From contig NC_049979.1 of the NCBI RefSeq assembly GCF_000003815.2, positions 12,760,613 to 12,824,612 on the forward strand: a stretch of 64,000 bases of DNA. Direction: 5' to 3'. The notes beneath the pieces were generated by a model, which saw only the letters and a program-made list of their open reading frames with translations, was not told the DNA's origin and did not search any database. This stretch comes from Branchiostoma floridae. Lineage: Eukaryota; Chordata; Leptocardii; Amphioxiformes; Branchiostomatidae. Below, one piece after another: positions 1-10,783 of the stretch. A program made the position numbers and the translations under genes. How positions within the stretch are numbered: position 1 is the first letter of the stretch; each line of letters begins with the position of its first letter.

Positions 1-116
1 TATGTTACACTCAACGTCTGTACGTCGTAGCTGGTTGCTGGTCTGGATACCATGATGTTATCATGTATTAAATCAGAAAAAAATACACTATTAAACTTTT
101 GTGCCTTTTCTTTCAG

Positions 117-1002
117 CCAGGAAGGGTGGTGACACTGGTAAAGGACCCAGAGGTAATGCAATTAACTGATCCTGATTATCCAGTACAGTTTAAGGCAGTT
201 CATCCAATGATAACATGGCAATTAGCAGTTCGATCAATGAGAAAGTCTATGCAAGTCAGTCATTGCATTTCTATGTCTTTATTTTGAATTACTACGTTTT
301 GAGGGAGTGGGTGGGGCTTTGGGCTCTATATCTTATGTGAATCAATATGAAATGTTTGTCATCATTCGTAGCTTGGGAAAATGACAGCTCAGAGACGACG
401 GTATTCAAATATGAAATGTTTGTGTAATGTTACATTATCTTACACTACTTTAGTCAAATGTATGCATGATTTATTACTCCATCATGTTTAATCTTCAGCC
501 TGCTAAGGTACTAGTAACTGATTGGCACTAAGGTTGTAATGGTTATAGGGTTATGCAGCATCTGTATCTTTGATAAAGTTAAGCATTGACTAAGCAACAG
601 TCGCTACTTTTTGTTTTTTCTCTAAAGGATTGTGTATGGGGAGTTGCTTACCAACTTCCTGAGAAAAATCTGGACGGTATTCTGGAGCATTTGGCCTTCA
701 GAGAAAATATCTACCACAAGGAGTCTGTGCCCTTCTATCCAGTGGACCCCTCCACCCAGCCCTTTGGTGTGATGGTTCATGTCAGTGTGAAGAACGAGAA
801 CAACCCACACTACCTGGGCCCTGCCTCGCTAGAAGACATGTCACACCAGATAGTGCAGAGTTCAGGGTGTGCAGGGAGGAACTCTGAGTATGTGTACAAA
901 CTAGCTGAGTTCATGAGAACTGAAGCGCCAGACAAACAGGATGATCAACTATATAACCTAGAGAGAATGGTTAGAGAAAGGGAAGCAAATCACACTGAAT
1001 AG
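117..1002 (+). CDS. CHAC2: CHAC2-type glutathione-specific gamma-glutamylcyclotransferase (last two exons)
   Basis: These are the 3' exons of a ChaC-family enzyme, which in other animals splits cytosolic glutathione into 5-oxoproline and Cys-Gly. Exon 117-152 (acceptor tttcag, donor gtaatg) encodes PGRVVTLVKDPE. It joins exon 628-1002, starting DCVWGVAYQLPEK and ending at TAG 1000-1002. The join reproduces the human CHAC2 order GRVVTLV..DP..CVWGVAY. The FRE motif around codon 30 of the last exon holds the expected catalytic Glu, followed by FYPVDPST and YLGPASLEDM, both family signatures. The loop after FRE (NIYHKE) lacks the Gly-Gly of human CHAC2. The N-terminal half, with the YGSLIW motif, lies left of the window. 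AATAAA is at 1096-1101. The Met codon at 586 is in the intron and is not a start. Confidence 0.93.
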
Positions 1003-1606
1003 ATAGTCCTTAAGCTGAGTTTTGTTGTAAGTCAGTTGTCTTCATTCCTAGCTGGTTAAGACTGTATAGAAAACATGCCACAGTCAATGGTCCTGAATAA
1101 ATCATATGTCATACAAGAGAAAAATAATTGGCTGCCTTTTATTAAGGAGGTTAAAAAAGACGTTTATGTATTCCTGTCATACAGCAGGTCAAGATATTTG
1201 GACTGTTAGTAGAGCCAATTTAACAATATAAATTTCACACATGATCATTCAAGTGTAGGCTATGACTGTATTAAGAACTATACATGTAACCGTTATTAAG
1301 ATATATAAAAAAAGGAACAGTATCATAACAATGCATGATCATAAATATGTTATCTAATTAGTAGCTGTAAACATCAGATTTGGAATGAAAGGAACTACTG
1401 CTACATGTACATGATCTACGAGGCCTACAGTACCATCCCTGTATCTAGCTGTCTTTTTGAATGGGACTACATTCTCTTGCCATATTGTCATGACTGCCAT
1501 AGATATCATGAATAAAACAAAACTTCTAACACCACTGTCTCATCTGTCTTCAGAATCTCCTTAAAAATCCTAGTCAGTCAGAAGTTCTGCAGTGTGTAGT
1601 TTTGTG
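1003..1606. other. Convergent 3' intergenic region between CHAC2 and NAA80
   Basis: No coding potential is seen. It contains the CHAC2 polyadenylation signal AATAAA (1096-1101, + strand) and a candidate NAA80 signal (TTTATT at 1138-1143, AATAAA on the - strand). If both are used, the two transcripts end tail to tail and overlap by a few tens of bases. Confidence 0.55.
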
Positions 1607-4274
1607 TCAGCTGGTGTCTGGTAGGACCTTCATCATCCAGTCTGTTTTCTGTTCCACGCTGGGAAACCTTCTGTACTTGGGGAAGATGCCAGATGGGGCT
1701 GGGGGCCTAGACTGGCGAGTACTGGACAAGTAGCCAGGGGCACTTGGAGGGGCTGGCCGTGGTATGCTTTCTAAGGGAGGGATATATTGTGAAGGTGGAG
1801 GGGGTATGTTTGATGGGGGCGGTGGCGGAATGTATCCAGGCGGTGGAGGTGGAGGAGGTATGTGTCCAGGGGGTGGTGGAGGAGGGGGTATGTGTCCAGG
1901 GGGTGGTGGAGGAGGGGGTATATTTCCAGGGGGTGGTGGAGGAGGGGGTATGTGTCCAGGGGGTGGTGGAGGAGGGGGTATGTGTCCAGGGGGTGGCGGA
2001 GGAGGGGGTATGATTTCAGAGGAAGGGGATGTTTGAGCAGCAGATAGAGACATGTCCTTCATACAATTGCTAAGAGGATGAGTCAAATTGTTCCTGATTT
2101 GTCCATTGACAGAGTCCTCAAAAAATACATCATCGTTCTTTGCTCCAGAACTGTTCACAGCTGGACCGTTTAGCTGCAAGTCCATGGTAGTCCTGTTGAA
2201 GTTGGGTAGAACACTGGCATCAAGCTTCTTCAGCTGCTCAGGGGTACAAAAGATTGAAGTCAGACACATGATTACCAGTAAGACTGGAGGACATACTTGT
2301 CTTAACAAGTTCTTATACTATATTTAGTAATATTGTAATAAAGCAGCCTTTGGTACTGATCACTTGCAGACCTACCTTTGAATTAAGCAACATGGCAGAA
2401 TATGGTGAATTTTGAAAAGGTGCTAATGGCATCAACATACAGTGGAAGTAAAGTGCATCTTTGCATTTGAACTATTCTATTCATCTTCATGACTACAGTA
2501 CAGGACATTGAACAGAGAAAAAATCTACTGTCTACAAATCTTAGCTCACTCCATGAAGAGATGATAAAGAACATTGAACCTGAAGTGATAACCACACATC
2601 TCAAAGTACGAACAGATCTTACCAGACGTTCATTGATCTTGACCGAGCAGGGTTTGACAGCTGACACAGACTTGCTGTAGTTGTATCCTAAATGCTCATA
2701 AAAGCCCTGTTTGTCATGGGTGGACAGGTACACCCTCTTGAACCCAAATCTGGCAGGGGAAAAAGATATTTTCATTATCACATTTGTCAATAGGGAATGA
2801 CAGGCAGACACAAGTGGATGCATGAAACTGTTATACTGTATGTATAGATACATTTACTGATTTGAGCCTGCTGATTTTGTTGTTTCTACATAAAGACTCC
2901 AGTTGTCAGTCAGAAACAGCTGCTGACCCGCATGTCAGTATATTCAACATGTGATATGGGTGTGGCCATCTGGCTTAATGGTCACAAAATGTTTTTAGAA
3001 AAAGCTTGTAAGTCCATGTAGCAGAACACGTGGAGCCTTCTTGCTCGGGACCATTATACAATGTTTCATGTTTGTATGAGTTCCATCTGCATTGGAATAT
3101 GGGCTGTTTAAACAACAAGGTACATCCTGATTCTACAATGAGATACGTCTTTCAAGTACTGTACCATATAATTCTGTATCCCCACCCAGAGCATTGCAGC
3201 CTCACCCACCTGTGAGCTATCTCCTCCATGTTCTCCATCAGTCTCCTCCCCAGACCACGCCCTCTGTTCTCTATAGACACCACAACTAGGATGTAAACAT
3301 GGAACACCACAGTGAGTACTCTCAAGGATGGTCATTATGATATCTTAAGGGGATATGTAAATAAGTGTACATTTTGTGACTTTAACATAAGACTTTGCTG
3401 AGCCTCCACAGCTAAATCTTCTTACAGCTAACCTCAGCCTTTGACACGTTGGCCTGTGTAAGCTCTGATAACTGTCTGGTCCAGATCAAAGAATAGCAAA
3501 CCCTTTCATAAGTCTTTCAATTCTTTTATAGAGTGTTACCTAGTAGCTCACACTTGGGAGGGAAGATAACACAGTCAAGAGGTCAGCTTTAGAAGCAAAA
3601 TGAAAATATGGAATATAATGGCAACCAAATTATCAACATATTATTGCTTTCTTTTTCCTTGTACACTGTCATTGCCCAGTGAAAATATTCCTAACAGGAC
3701 TATTCAACTTGAGGTCTTCAGAATGCGTTCTATCACTGGGAATCCCTTCTTACCTGACTCTACCACCACACTGTCTGCCATGCCCAGCACCCTGCTGATC
3801 TTACAGTAGCCCACAACTTTCTCCTTGCCTGATCTGGTTCTCTCCAACATGACAATACTACATGGCAGGTCATTACTGGACTTTTCCAGATTCCGCTCCC
3901 TAAAGAAAGATGGGGCAGACACCGGTCAGCTTTGTAGTACAGGTTAATGACAGCTGATAACGAGTAAGAGAGAATCAAGAGCTGCTGCGATTATGTTATC
4001 AATAACAATACAGCAATTTGAACTTCATTCTTTTCAATTCCTTCCATAATCTCCCCCTTCTCTTTGATTAACAAAAACTTGAGCTTGCTCCACGTACTCC
4101 ACTGCATCCTTTTAAAAATCCAACGTTATAGTGTGAAACAAAGCAATTGAAAATCCATGTACATCTGGCTGGTACCTGAGTGCCTGGCTCCTGGGCCACT
4201 CACTGTTGAGCAGTTCAACACAGGACTGGGTCAAATCCCGGCGATCATGCAACAGCACAAACTCTGTGTCCATC
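1607..4274 (-). CDS. NAA80: N-alpha-acetyltransferase 80 (actin N-terminal acetyltransferase), complete coding region in five exons
   Basis: NAA80 acetylates the processed acidic N-terminus of actin, using profilin as partner. Exons in transcript order: 4274-4176 (ATG at 4273), 3899-3754, 3285-3210, 2749-2623, 2233-1607. All junctions are GT-AG and keep frame, giving 357 codons plus stop. Residues 82-94 contain VVVSIENRGRGLG, the GNAT acetyl-CoA pyrophosphate loop (R/Q-x-x-G-x-G/A). HDKQGFYEHLGY matches the human HDQVHFYTHLGY segment. The last exon holds a profilin-type proline tract (residues about 224-283) and ends with a DWMMKVL segment like the C-terminal strand of human NAA80. The first coding exon starts at an acceptor one base before the ATG, so a 5' UTR exon lies upstream. 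An extra N-terminal extension, as in human, cannot be excluded. Confidence 0.95.
1831..2010 (-). repeat. Six 30-bp tandem repeats encoding proline-rich decapeptides in NAA80
   Basis: There are six in-phase 30-bp units (1831-1860, 1861-1890, 1891-1920, 1921-1950, 1951-1980, 1981-2010). On the minus strand each encodes I-P7-G-H/N/Y. The five inner units are nearly identical; the one at 1831-1860 is the most diverged. Further short proline runs follow on the C-terminal side. Runs of Pro with Gly are typical profilin ligands. A unit of exactly ten codons lets the array change length without breaking the frame. Confidence 0.93.
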
Positions 4275-5502
4275 CTGAAACAGTCCATCATCACATGTAG
4301 TTATATCTATCTAACATAACAGGTATATAAATAGTCAGGGTCAACAAGAACAGAAATTGTCCTCTTTGCCCTTGACTTTGATTTCTGCCCAAAATGAGTT
4401 TTGAATATAAATTCTATGTATTAAGACCAACATTGCACATTTACATAGAAAATTTGATCCCATTCTAAATATGTTAACGTTACAGTACTGTAACAAGCAA
4501 CATTTTGATGTTAATACAAATAACGTTATAACTTTCTGCCTTAGTAAATATTAAGACTAAAATTCATGTCCTGAGTTACATTCATGTCCTTTCTGACCAC
4601 AAGCAGAGCACTGATAACTCACAAAACTACAATCGGATCACAAGCATGTCTGCAGTATTCACGATGGTGTTTCTTAAATCATGAGTTCCTTCTAACAAAA
4701 TTAACGTTATATCGGGAATCAAGACATGCAACCATTTCAGCAGCATTGTATCACAATACAAAGGACGAGATCGCAAGCACACGGAGACTATATCTTGTCA
4801 TTGAATAGCGTTACAAAATAGGGTTAACCTTCTTACACGGTGAATACTGGGCTACTGCCCCCCTCCCACTCAACTCAACTTACTGTACGAGCGGGTTACT
4901 TCAAACGGGTCCGGACAAGAAGAATACTGCTTATCAGTCTGAGACGGCACCGGACCGGACCGGTATCTAAGCCAGCACGAATGCCTTTCATACTCTCCTC
5001 GTGCGCGAAGCTATGCGATGGCTGTAGACACAGGACACTGCATCTGTCACCCAGCTGACTGAATAAAAACTTCCAAGGTCAGGGGTCAGGGTTGTACGCT
5101 CCGGATTTGCAGTACTAACAATAATCCCAAGGGGTCGCCCTTACACTATCACTCAACCCGTCGAGCTCCCACAGACATTGCCCACATGCCATAATGATTC
5201 TAGATCACACTAGCAATAGGACAGAAAAGACCACACTTATCATTATGGTTAAACCAAAGAGGTTCAATTAAACCCGTATGATAAAGTTTTGTTAACCGAA
5301 CTATCAGCTCACTCAGTGTTAACGTTACCAATTGTAAACATATAACATTAACGTTAAACGTTTATAGATGGAGCTTTGGCTATGGCATTTGTTCAGTATT
5401 CACCTCTTACACATTTCTCCAAGATATCCAAGCAACAAAGTCTAACATGAAATCAAATGCAGAAATACAGGCTATTCCAACAGACCTCTTAATGTTCATC
5501 AT

Positions 5503-5724
5503 GTAACGCTAGTTCACCTTTATCCGTTGGGTAACATATATCCATTGCTTTCTAAAAACAGTGTATTTAGGCACATAAAGTCGGCGGGTGATAGTTTTAA
5601 ACTGTAATATCCTGAAAATATTGCAATTTGAAACTAATGTTCATCAACGTGATATCCCCAAATACCCTGTTATTAAAAGCAACGAATATAGGTTACCCAA
5701 TGGATAAAGGTGAACTAGCGTTAC
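5503..5724. mobile_element. Small fold-back MITE
   Basis: The outer ends are inverted copies: GTAACGCTAGTTCACCTTTA at 5503 and its reverse complement ending at 5724. The match continues inward for about 75 bp with mismatches, so the whole element can form one hairpin. It has no coding capacity. A TA follows the first G at each end, compatible with a TA target duplication (Tc1/mariner type), but the class is not settled. Confidence 0.65.
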
Positions 5725-6561
5725 CGTTCACAACATGTACATGTAGAATACAACACGGTGTATTCCTCATCACCCGAGGTTCCAGCCCGACTGCGGATCG
5801 GATCACCCGACTGCTGGAGGGCGACCCGACCCACGGGAGGGCTGGGCCGAGGGGGATGTGGAATACACTGTATTGCATTTTATTTATGTCATACCCACTT
5901 GTTAAAACACATGTTTTCATGCGAAATGTGACAGAAGTTGCAAAAATTTGGTGTCCTCAAACAAATTGTTACAACAGCAATGTTCCAACGTCCGAAACAA
6001 GCATTCAAATTTTCGACTGCGCCGCACACGGCATGGGCAGAGTACGTTCAAAGTGTTTGATGGAAGCCTGTGTGATAAAACTTCAAAGCATGTGTGATAC
6101 AGCTTTTTACGTTATCGCGGCCCAAGTATATGACATAAAATACAATAAACTGAACAATATCAAGCCTTGATATCATGTCAGCAGCAAAACAAATGACACG
6201 GTCATCCTGCATACCAGCAATGCATGACATCATACTTTATGAATCATCATCACTTTCTAAATCCTGTACAAATTGTTTTGTATTCTTGACTTTAATGCTA
6301 CAGCTTGCCTGTTCAAAGGAACTTATCTGTAATTTGACATACATGTATATCATCAATGTCTCTTTAACCTCTTTGATTTCACAAAGTAACAATTAACTAC
6401 AGGTATCTGTACATACATTCCACAAGTAGCAATTAGAGACAGTTATATTTTACTTTCAAATCAAAAAACATATTTCAAGATACAACAGTCTTGTCTCATT
6501 GTCAATAAAGGTTTAAGTCAAAGTGAAGCAGTGTAAAGCCAGGAAAGCCTTCCTTGAAGAC

Positions 6562-6567
6562 TTTATT
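6562..6567 (-). terminator. Candidate polyadenylation signal of DMAC1
   Basis: TTTATT on the plus strand reads AATAAA on the DMAC1 strand, about 450 bases past its stop codon. Assignment rests only on position and hexamer. Confidence 0.4.
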
Positions 6568-6868
6568 AGTAAAATCTCATTTGCTACACATGCTCATCAG
6601 CAGTATACCTTACAGGTAAGCCAAGCGACATGATGGCAAAGCAGCCCATTTACAAAACGTTGTTAACTTCTACCAATAGTACAATTTTGCACATACAATT
6701 TAATCACGAGAAGGAAGAATTAATATGTTTTTACTTATTGGCTGAAAGGACCTCTATTATGGAAGACTTCTGTAGTCGGATGAAATAAAATAAGCTGCCC
6801 TGTGATGTAGCATCTGTTGAAATACGTCAATGAAGATTAGACATCCAGGTAATAAGATACAGCAAAAA

Positions 6869-6958
6869 TCAGTTACTCAAGCAATTGGATATGGAGTCAC
6901 TGACAAAAAACAATGAATGTTGTTTGAAACGTCTGACCGTTTCCAATATTATTTCCAG
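6869..6958 (+). repeat. 90-bp repeat, left member of an inverted pair flanking DMAC1
   Basis: It begins CAGTTACTCAAGCAATTGGA and ends CCAATATTATTTCCAG. An almost identical copy lies inverted at 8883-8972. No coding content. The internal run with the ACTGACAAAAAAC motif suggests a dispersed repeat fragment, family not recognised. Confidence 0.8.
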
Positions 6959-7015
6959 TTGCTGGGGTGACTACTTTTAGGCACAGCTGTTGAAATGTTT
7001 TGCACTTGAACAGTC

Positions 7016-8796
7016 TCAGAGAACACTTTTTTTCTGCCAGCTCTCATCAGTAATTACTGCCTCCTCCTTCTCCAACTTGGCCATGGCGTGTTCCTCTCTC
7101 AGTCTGAGTCTGCGCTGCCGTTCCTCATACCTCCTCAACCAGTCATCCTGGATCTGCTTCTGTGGGTCCACAATGATGGTGATACCAGCAACACCCAGAC
7201 CTGCAAAATAAACACCACATTTACAATGTTTCAAAACAGTACAGGCCACAATAAATTAATCACCAACAATCAATTACTTAAAAGGTTCATCTGAATTCAA
7301 AAAGAAACTAGAGTCCATTCCAAGACACCATGCGGATGTTTGTTGCCATTGTTTAGAATTGATTTTTAAGTTTTGTAATTATATGTCTAGGACATTTGAT
7401 ACTTTAGAAATATTTTTAACACTGTTTCAACTTTATAAATATTTCCCTGGTCCTGTAAAACTTTGGAAATATTCATGGTGTGGAATTGGATACTTCTAAT
7501 GGTTTCTAAATAATGATAACAGCATTCTACCATTATTTGCCATTTTCTACCATTTTTTGTAAATGGTTCGGTGGGCTGAGAATATAGCAATTCACACATC
7601 CTTGCAAAGTATGGTTGGGTGCCGTGCAACAATGGCCCACCACAAAGGATCCACCAGTGCCCAGCAGTGAAATCTAAAAATATACAGATGCAACAATAGG
7701 GCTTACTTTTATGGGGGCAATAAACCAATTTTACCATTTGGCCAGGTTTACCATTTTTTGTAAATATTTGTAAATGTGAAATAATCACAGAGAGGTTTCA
7801 CAATTATTCTGAATAAAGGTAGTTTTGTACAGTTACTTTAAAAATGTTTCTAAAATATTCAAAGAAATTCAAATAAATGAGTATTTTCTTAGTCAATTTT
7901 TTGAAAATAATTGAATTATTGTGGCTCAGATATTCTTTTATTCAAAATAATTCAGACTAATTATAAATATCGCCTAAAAACCCTCATGGTGTCTTGGAAT
8001 GGACTCTAAGTTACTAACTTATTACAATTTTACCAAGTCTCTATGTTTGTCTTTATGGGTTTGGGCTTTGACTTTTCCAATTCTCAATGAACATACATGC
8101 ACTTTCTGATATTTATGAGTCTCTCAACATAAGTATTCTCATAACTCACACAAAGCAAAGAAGATCTTGATGAGAGGTCCGGTTTTGCGAGTGTAGCGTA
8201 TACGGGCTCTGCTGCTCATGTAGACATAAACCCCTGCACCAATAAACGACAGGCCTGAGACCCACCTGTCAGAACAAAATAAACAATTTGGTGTAAGAAC
8301 GTCATAATTAAAACTGTCAAGTGTATATCAGGGCATTTTGCAACAAAGTTTGCATTTGGACTTTCACAGATTGGTTTCCTGCTAGACTGCAATGGCAATG
8401 GAATATTTAACATTACTTAAATAATGGATTTACATTCATTGAAAAATATGGTACACATGTATATCAAGCATAACATATTTAACCTCCTTTTTTTACAGAG
8501 GTGAATATGGATGTTAACTGTGATATTATCAAATCTGAACTGTACCTGCAAGATTGACACTCCCCGAGATACGTCTGCAGCCTGCCCCGTTTCCCCAGCC
8601 CGATGTCTTCCTGTGAGTCGACCAGCCAGGGGATCCTGGTGGGCGGGTACTGACTCAGCATGGCGGGGTCCCGGGGGACTCTCCTGTACGGCTGAGGGGG
8701 GGCCTCGGGAGGGTCTCTGGTACCTTCATCTGCAGCTGGGGGGCTGTCAGCTTCTGCAGCTCTTACACTCAGCACCGAGGCCAGGCGATGGAACAT
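7016..8796 (-). CDS. DMAC1: DMAC1-like mitochondrial membrane protein (distal membrane-arm assembly component 1), three exons
   Basis: DMAC1 (TMEM261/C9orf123) is an inner-membrane protein needed for assembly of the distal membrane arm of complex I. Exons in transcript order: 8796-8546, 8265-8150, 7200-7016, all GT-AG and in frame, 183 codons plus stop. The core CQSCRWVSGLSFIGAGVYVY matches the human CWSCRVLSGLGLMGAGGYVY (CxSCR, then first membrane segment). The second hydrophobic segment, LGVAGITIIVDP, matches the human ...GIVVMADP end. It is longer than the human protein (112 residues). The extra parts are a proline-rich N-terminus of about 80 residues, plausibly a mitochondrial presequence, and a charged helical tail (DDWLRRYEERQRRLRLREEH). 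Intron 2 hosts a TA-flanked transposon. Confidence 0.88.
7309..8008. mobile_element. Non-autonomous DNA transposon with 25-bp terminal inverted repeats in DMAC1 intron 2
   Basis: Left end TAGAGTCCATTCCAAGACAC (7309-) and right end GTGTCTTGGAATGGACTCTA (-8008) are exact inverted copies; similarity extends to about 25 bp. Each repeat is bounded by TA, compatible with Tc1/mariner-like insertion. The interior is A+T-rich with no transposase. The element lies wholly inside the intron 7201-8149. Confidence 0.65.
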
Positions 8797-9091
8797 GGTG
8801 CTCGTTCAGTACTTCCTGTTAGATCGATGTAAATGGACAAAGCATGACAACTGGTCGTTAATTAATAGGGGTTAAAGGGTACCTGGAAATAATATTGGAA
8901 ACGGTCAGACGTTTCAAACAACATTCATTGTTTTTTGTCAGTGACACCATATCCAGTTGCTTGAGTAACTGCTTTTATAATAATGGCCTGCAATACAGAT
9001 AACCAATAATCTCCTTGAGATAACCAAGGAGGTTAAAACCTTCTTGAGCAACAAAGAGTGACAAATGTTGCATACAGGAATACATCAGGAT
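8797..9091. other. DMAC1 5' region
   Basis: Short flank upstream of the DMAC1 start codon. It contains the right copy of the 90-bp inverted repeat (8883-8972). No CpG-rich core or TATA box stands out. Confidence 0.4.
8883..8972 (-). repeat. 90-bp repeat, right member of the inverted pair flanking DMAC1
   Basis: Reverse complement of 6869-6958 with only a few differences (for example GCAATTGGA versus GCAACTGGA). It lies within 90 bases of the DMAC1 start codon. Confidence 0.8.
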
Positions 9092-10263
9092 TAGGGCTGG
9101 GTATCGGTACAGCGTACCGGTACAAAACCGGTTTTTCTTATTGGACCGGTCCAGAAAAACCGGACCTGAAAAAATTAGGTGGACCGGATGTTGGACCGAA
9201 AAAAAAATTAACATATCATTTTATCAGGCATTCACACGTTTTGGCGCTTGCAGTTGGAAGAAAATGACAAGAGTGAAGTAGAGTAGAGTTTATAGTAAAT
9301 TCTACCAAGGTTTACAGTCAATCGCACAGGTGCAGTTAGCGTTGTAGTGTTTTAAAACGCCAGTGTAAGTCTAATACTCAACCAAATAGATTTCTTGGTA
9401 GTGAAATGGACCATTGGTATGAGTCATACTGAATCAGGTCCAGGTTCAGGTCCGGACCTGGACCTGATCCTTTGGACCTGAACCGGACCTGAATTTTCTG
9501 TACCGGTACCCAGCCCTAATCGAATGTCGGACGACTCGGACCATTACCAACTCGGACCAGTCAACTCGGCCCATCTGCCGGGACAACTCGGACCATCCCC
9601 CCACAGCTATTTCATTGATTTTTTTTTTCGAAAATGCAATCCCAACACTAGTTTTATATGTACATACTCTGAAATGAGAAAACTGTAGGTTGGATTGATT
9701 GGGTTGTGTAATTCATCGGAACTTTTCGGCATAACCTCCTTGGGCATTCCATGCGGCGCACATTAGGTCATTGACCCCGAAATACGCAGTGTGTGTGGAC
9801 ACGTGGATATATGTGAGGTGCTTCTAAGAGAGGACAGTAGTAAACTTTATCATTTCTTGCTCTTCGGAATAGCTTTAGACAAATAAGAAGTGGGTATTGA
9901 TCAGAGAATGAGTCATTTTTGTTGAAGATTAATTGCTATTAAAATCAAGAATTTTTTTTCAAGCCGACCGTGTCCACTTTGTTTCGATATCGCCGGCGCC
10001 CGCGGCACATATGATACTAGATCAAAGGACCGCCACTCTGTATGACCAGGAGACTTCTGAAGTTCTAATAGTAGCAGCTGGGGACAATCTTTATAATACT
10101 AGTACAAATGTACCAAGAAATGTCAATTTTTTTTTTCAAAAGATAAGTAATTTGGTCCGACTTGTACATGGGTGGTCCGAGTTGACTAGGGGGGTGGTCC
10201 GAGTTGACCAGATTTTCAATGGGCCGAGTTAGTAATGGTCCGAGTCGTCCTGATTCCGCCCTA
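9092..10263. mobile_element. Composite hAT-like non-autonomous element with 8-bp target duplication
   Basis: The 8-bp duplication ATCAGGAT (9084-9091 and 10264-10271) flanks ends TAGGGC...GCCCTA. Inside are two modules. Module A (9092-9518) is a palindrome-like MITE with ends TAGGGCTGGGTATCGGTAC and its inverse, rich in ACCGGTAC and CCGGACCTG motifs. Module B (about 9519-10263) has subterminal inverted copies of GACGACTCGGACCATTAC and ends TAGGGCGGAATCAGG on the right only; its left tip is missing. No transposase was found. The 8-bp duplication is typical of hAT and related superfamilies. Confidence 0.75.
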
Positions 10264-10783
10264 ATCAGGATCAGGATCCAACTTAAAACCTCCATGATTT
10301 CAGCAGATTCAGTCTGCATCTACTTTCTCAATGCTATTTGCTACACATGCATGTCCCATTGCACATGTTTTCCACATATGAAACAAAATAACGTTATATA
10401 ACATAGAACATGTCATTAATCAAATCTCAAATTAAACGTACAATGTCATCATTTGGAGTAAAACACAAGTCGACCTTACCAAGTACTCACGTTCTGATCT
10501 ACGTTACCTTTGACCTTAAAAAGAGCTGTCTATGGCTTTTATTCTACCGCCTGTAAATCGCGTTGTATACTTACGTTTGTAAAAGTATCTTAACGGAGTA
10601 AATGCAGCTTCAAAATCTCATTATTACATCAGTAGTTTCTAGATTGGCATGTGAAGTATTTACACCTTTTCGTACTTGATTAAGGCACGCCTTATTTCTG
10701 TGCCGTGAACAGCCTAGTCAGCTGACCAGTCGACAGCTGACCGTCCGTGACCACAGTGTGGTCCGTGACGGTAGAAACTCACC
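10264..10783. promoter_or_regulatory. Upstream region of the S9 peptidase gene
   Basis: About 500 bases between the transposon and the start codon. The last 100 bases (around 10690-10783) are G+C-richer and contain repeated CAGCTGACC motifs (10721-10742). They probably hold the core promoter and 5' UTR. No TATA box is evident. Confidence 0.35.

Larger units (their letters stand above)
4275..7015. other. Intergenic: NAA80 5' region and DMAC1 3' region
   Basis: No convincing coding exon. The left part should hold the NAA80 promoter and 5' UTR exon; a GC-richer patch near 4880-5070 is a candidate. A fold-back MITE lies at 5503-5724. A candidate DMAC1 polyadenylation signal (AATAAA on the minus strand) is at 6562-6567. 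A 90-bp repeat that recurs inverted beyond DMAC1 lies at 6869-6958. Confidence 0.5.

Noticed and set aside
1744-2047. Glycine-rich frames antisense to NAA80
   Set aside because: They are the reverse reading of the proline repeat array; the minus strand has the splice structure and the GNAT domain.
2383-2853. 156-codon minus-strand frame containing the GNAT exon
   Set aside because: Only 2749-2623 is exon; the rest reads into introns on both sides past good splice sites.
5628-6170. 180-codon open frame on the plus strand
   Set aside because: It starts inside a fold-back MITE and runs through A+T-rich sequence, with no recognisable domain, no splice or start context, and irregular composition. 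Most likely a chance frame.
7387-7788. 133-codon minus-strand frame in DMAC1 intron 2
   Set aside because: It lies inside the TA-flanked transposon and contains no transposase or other domain.
9933-10232. 99-codon open frame
   Set aside because: It lies inside the composite MITE, crosses its CGGACCA repeats, and has no homology that I recognise.
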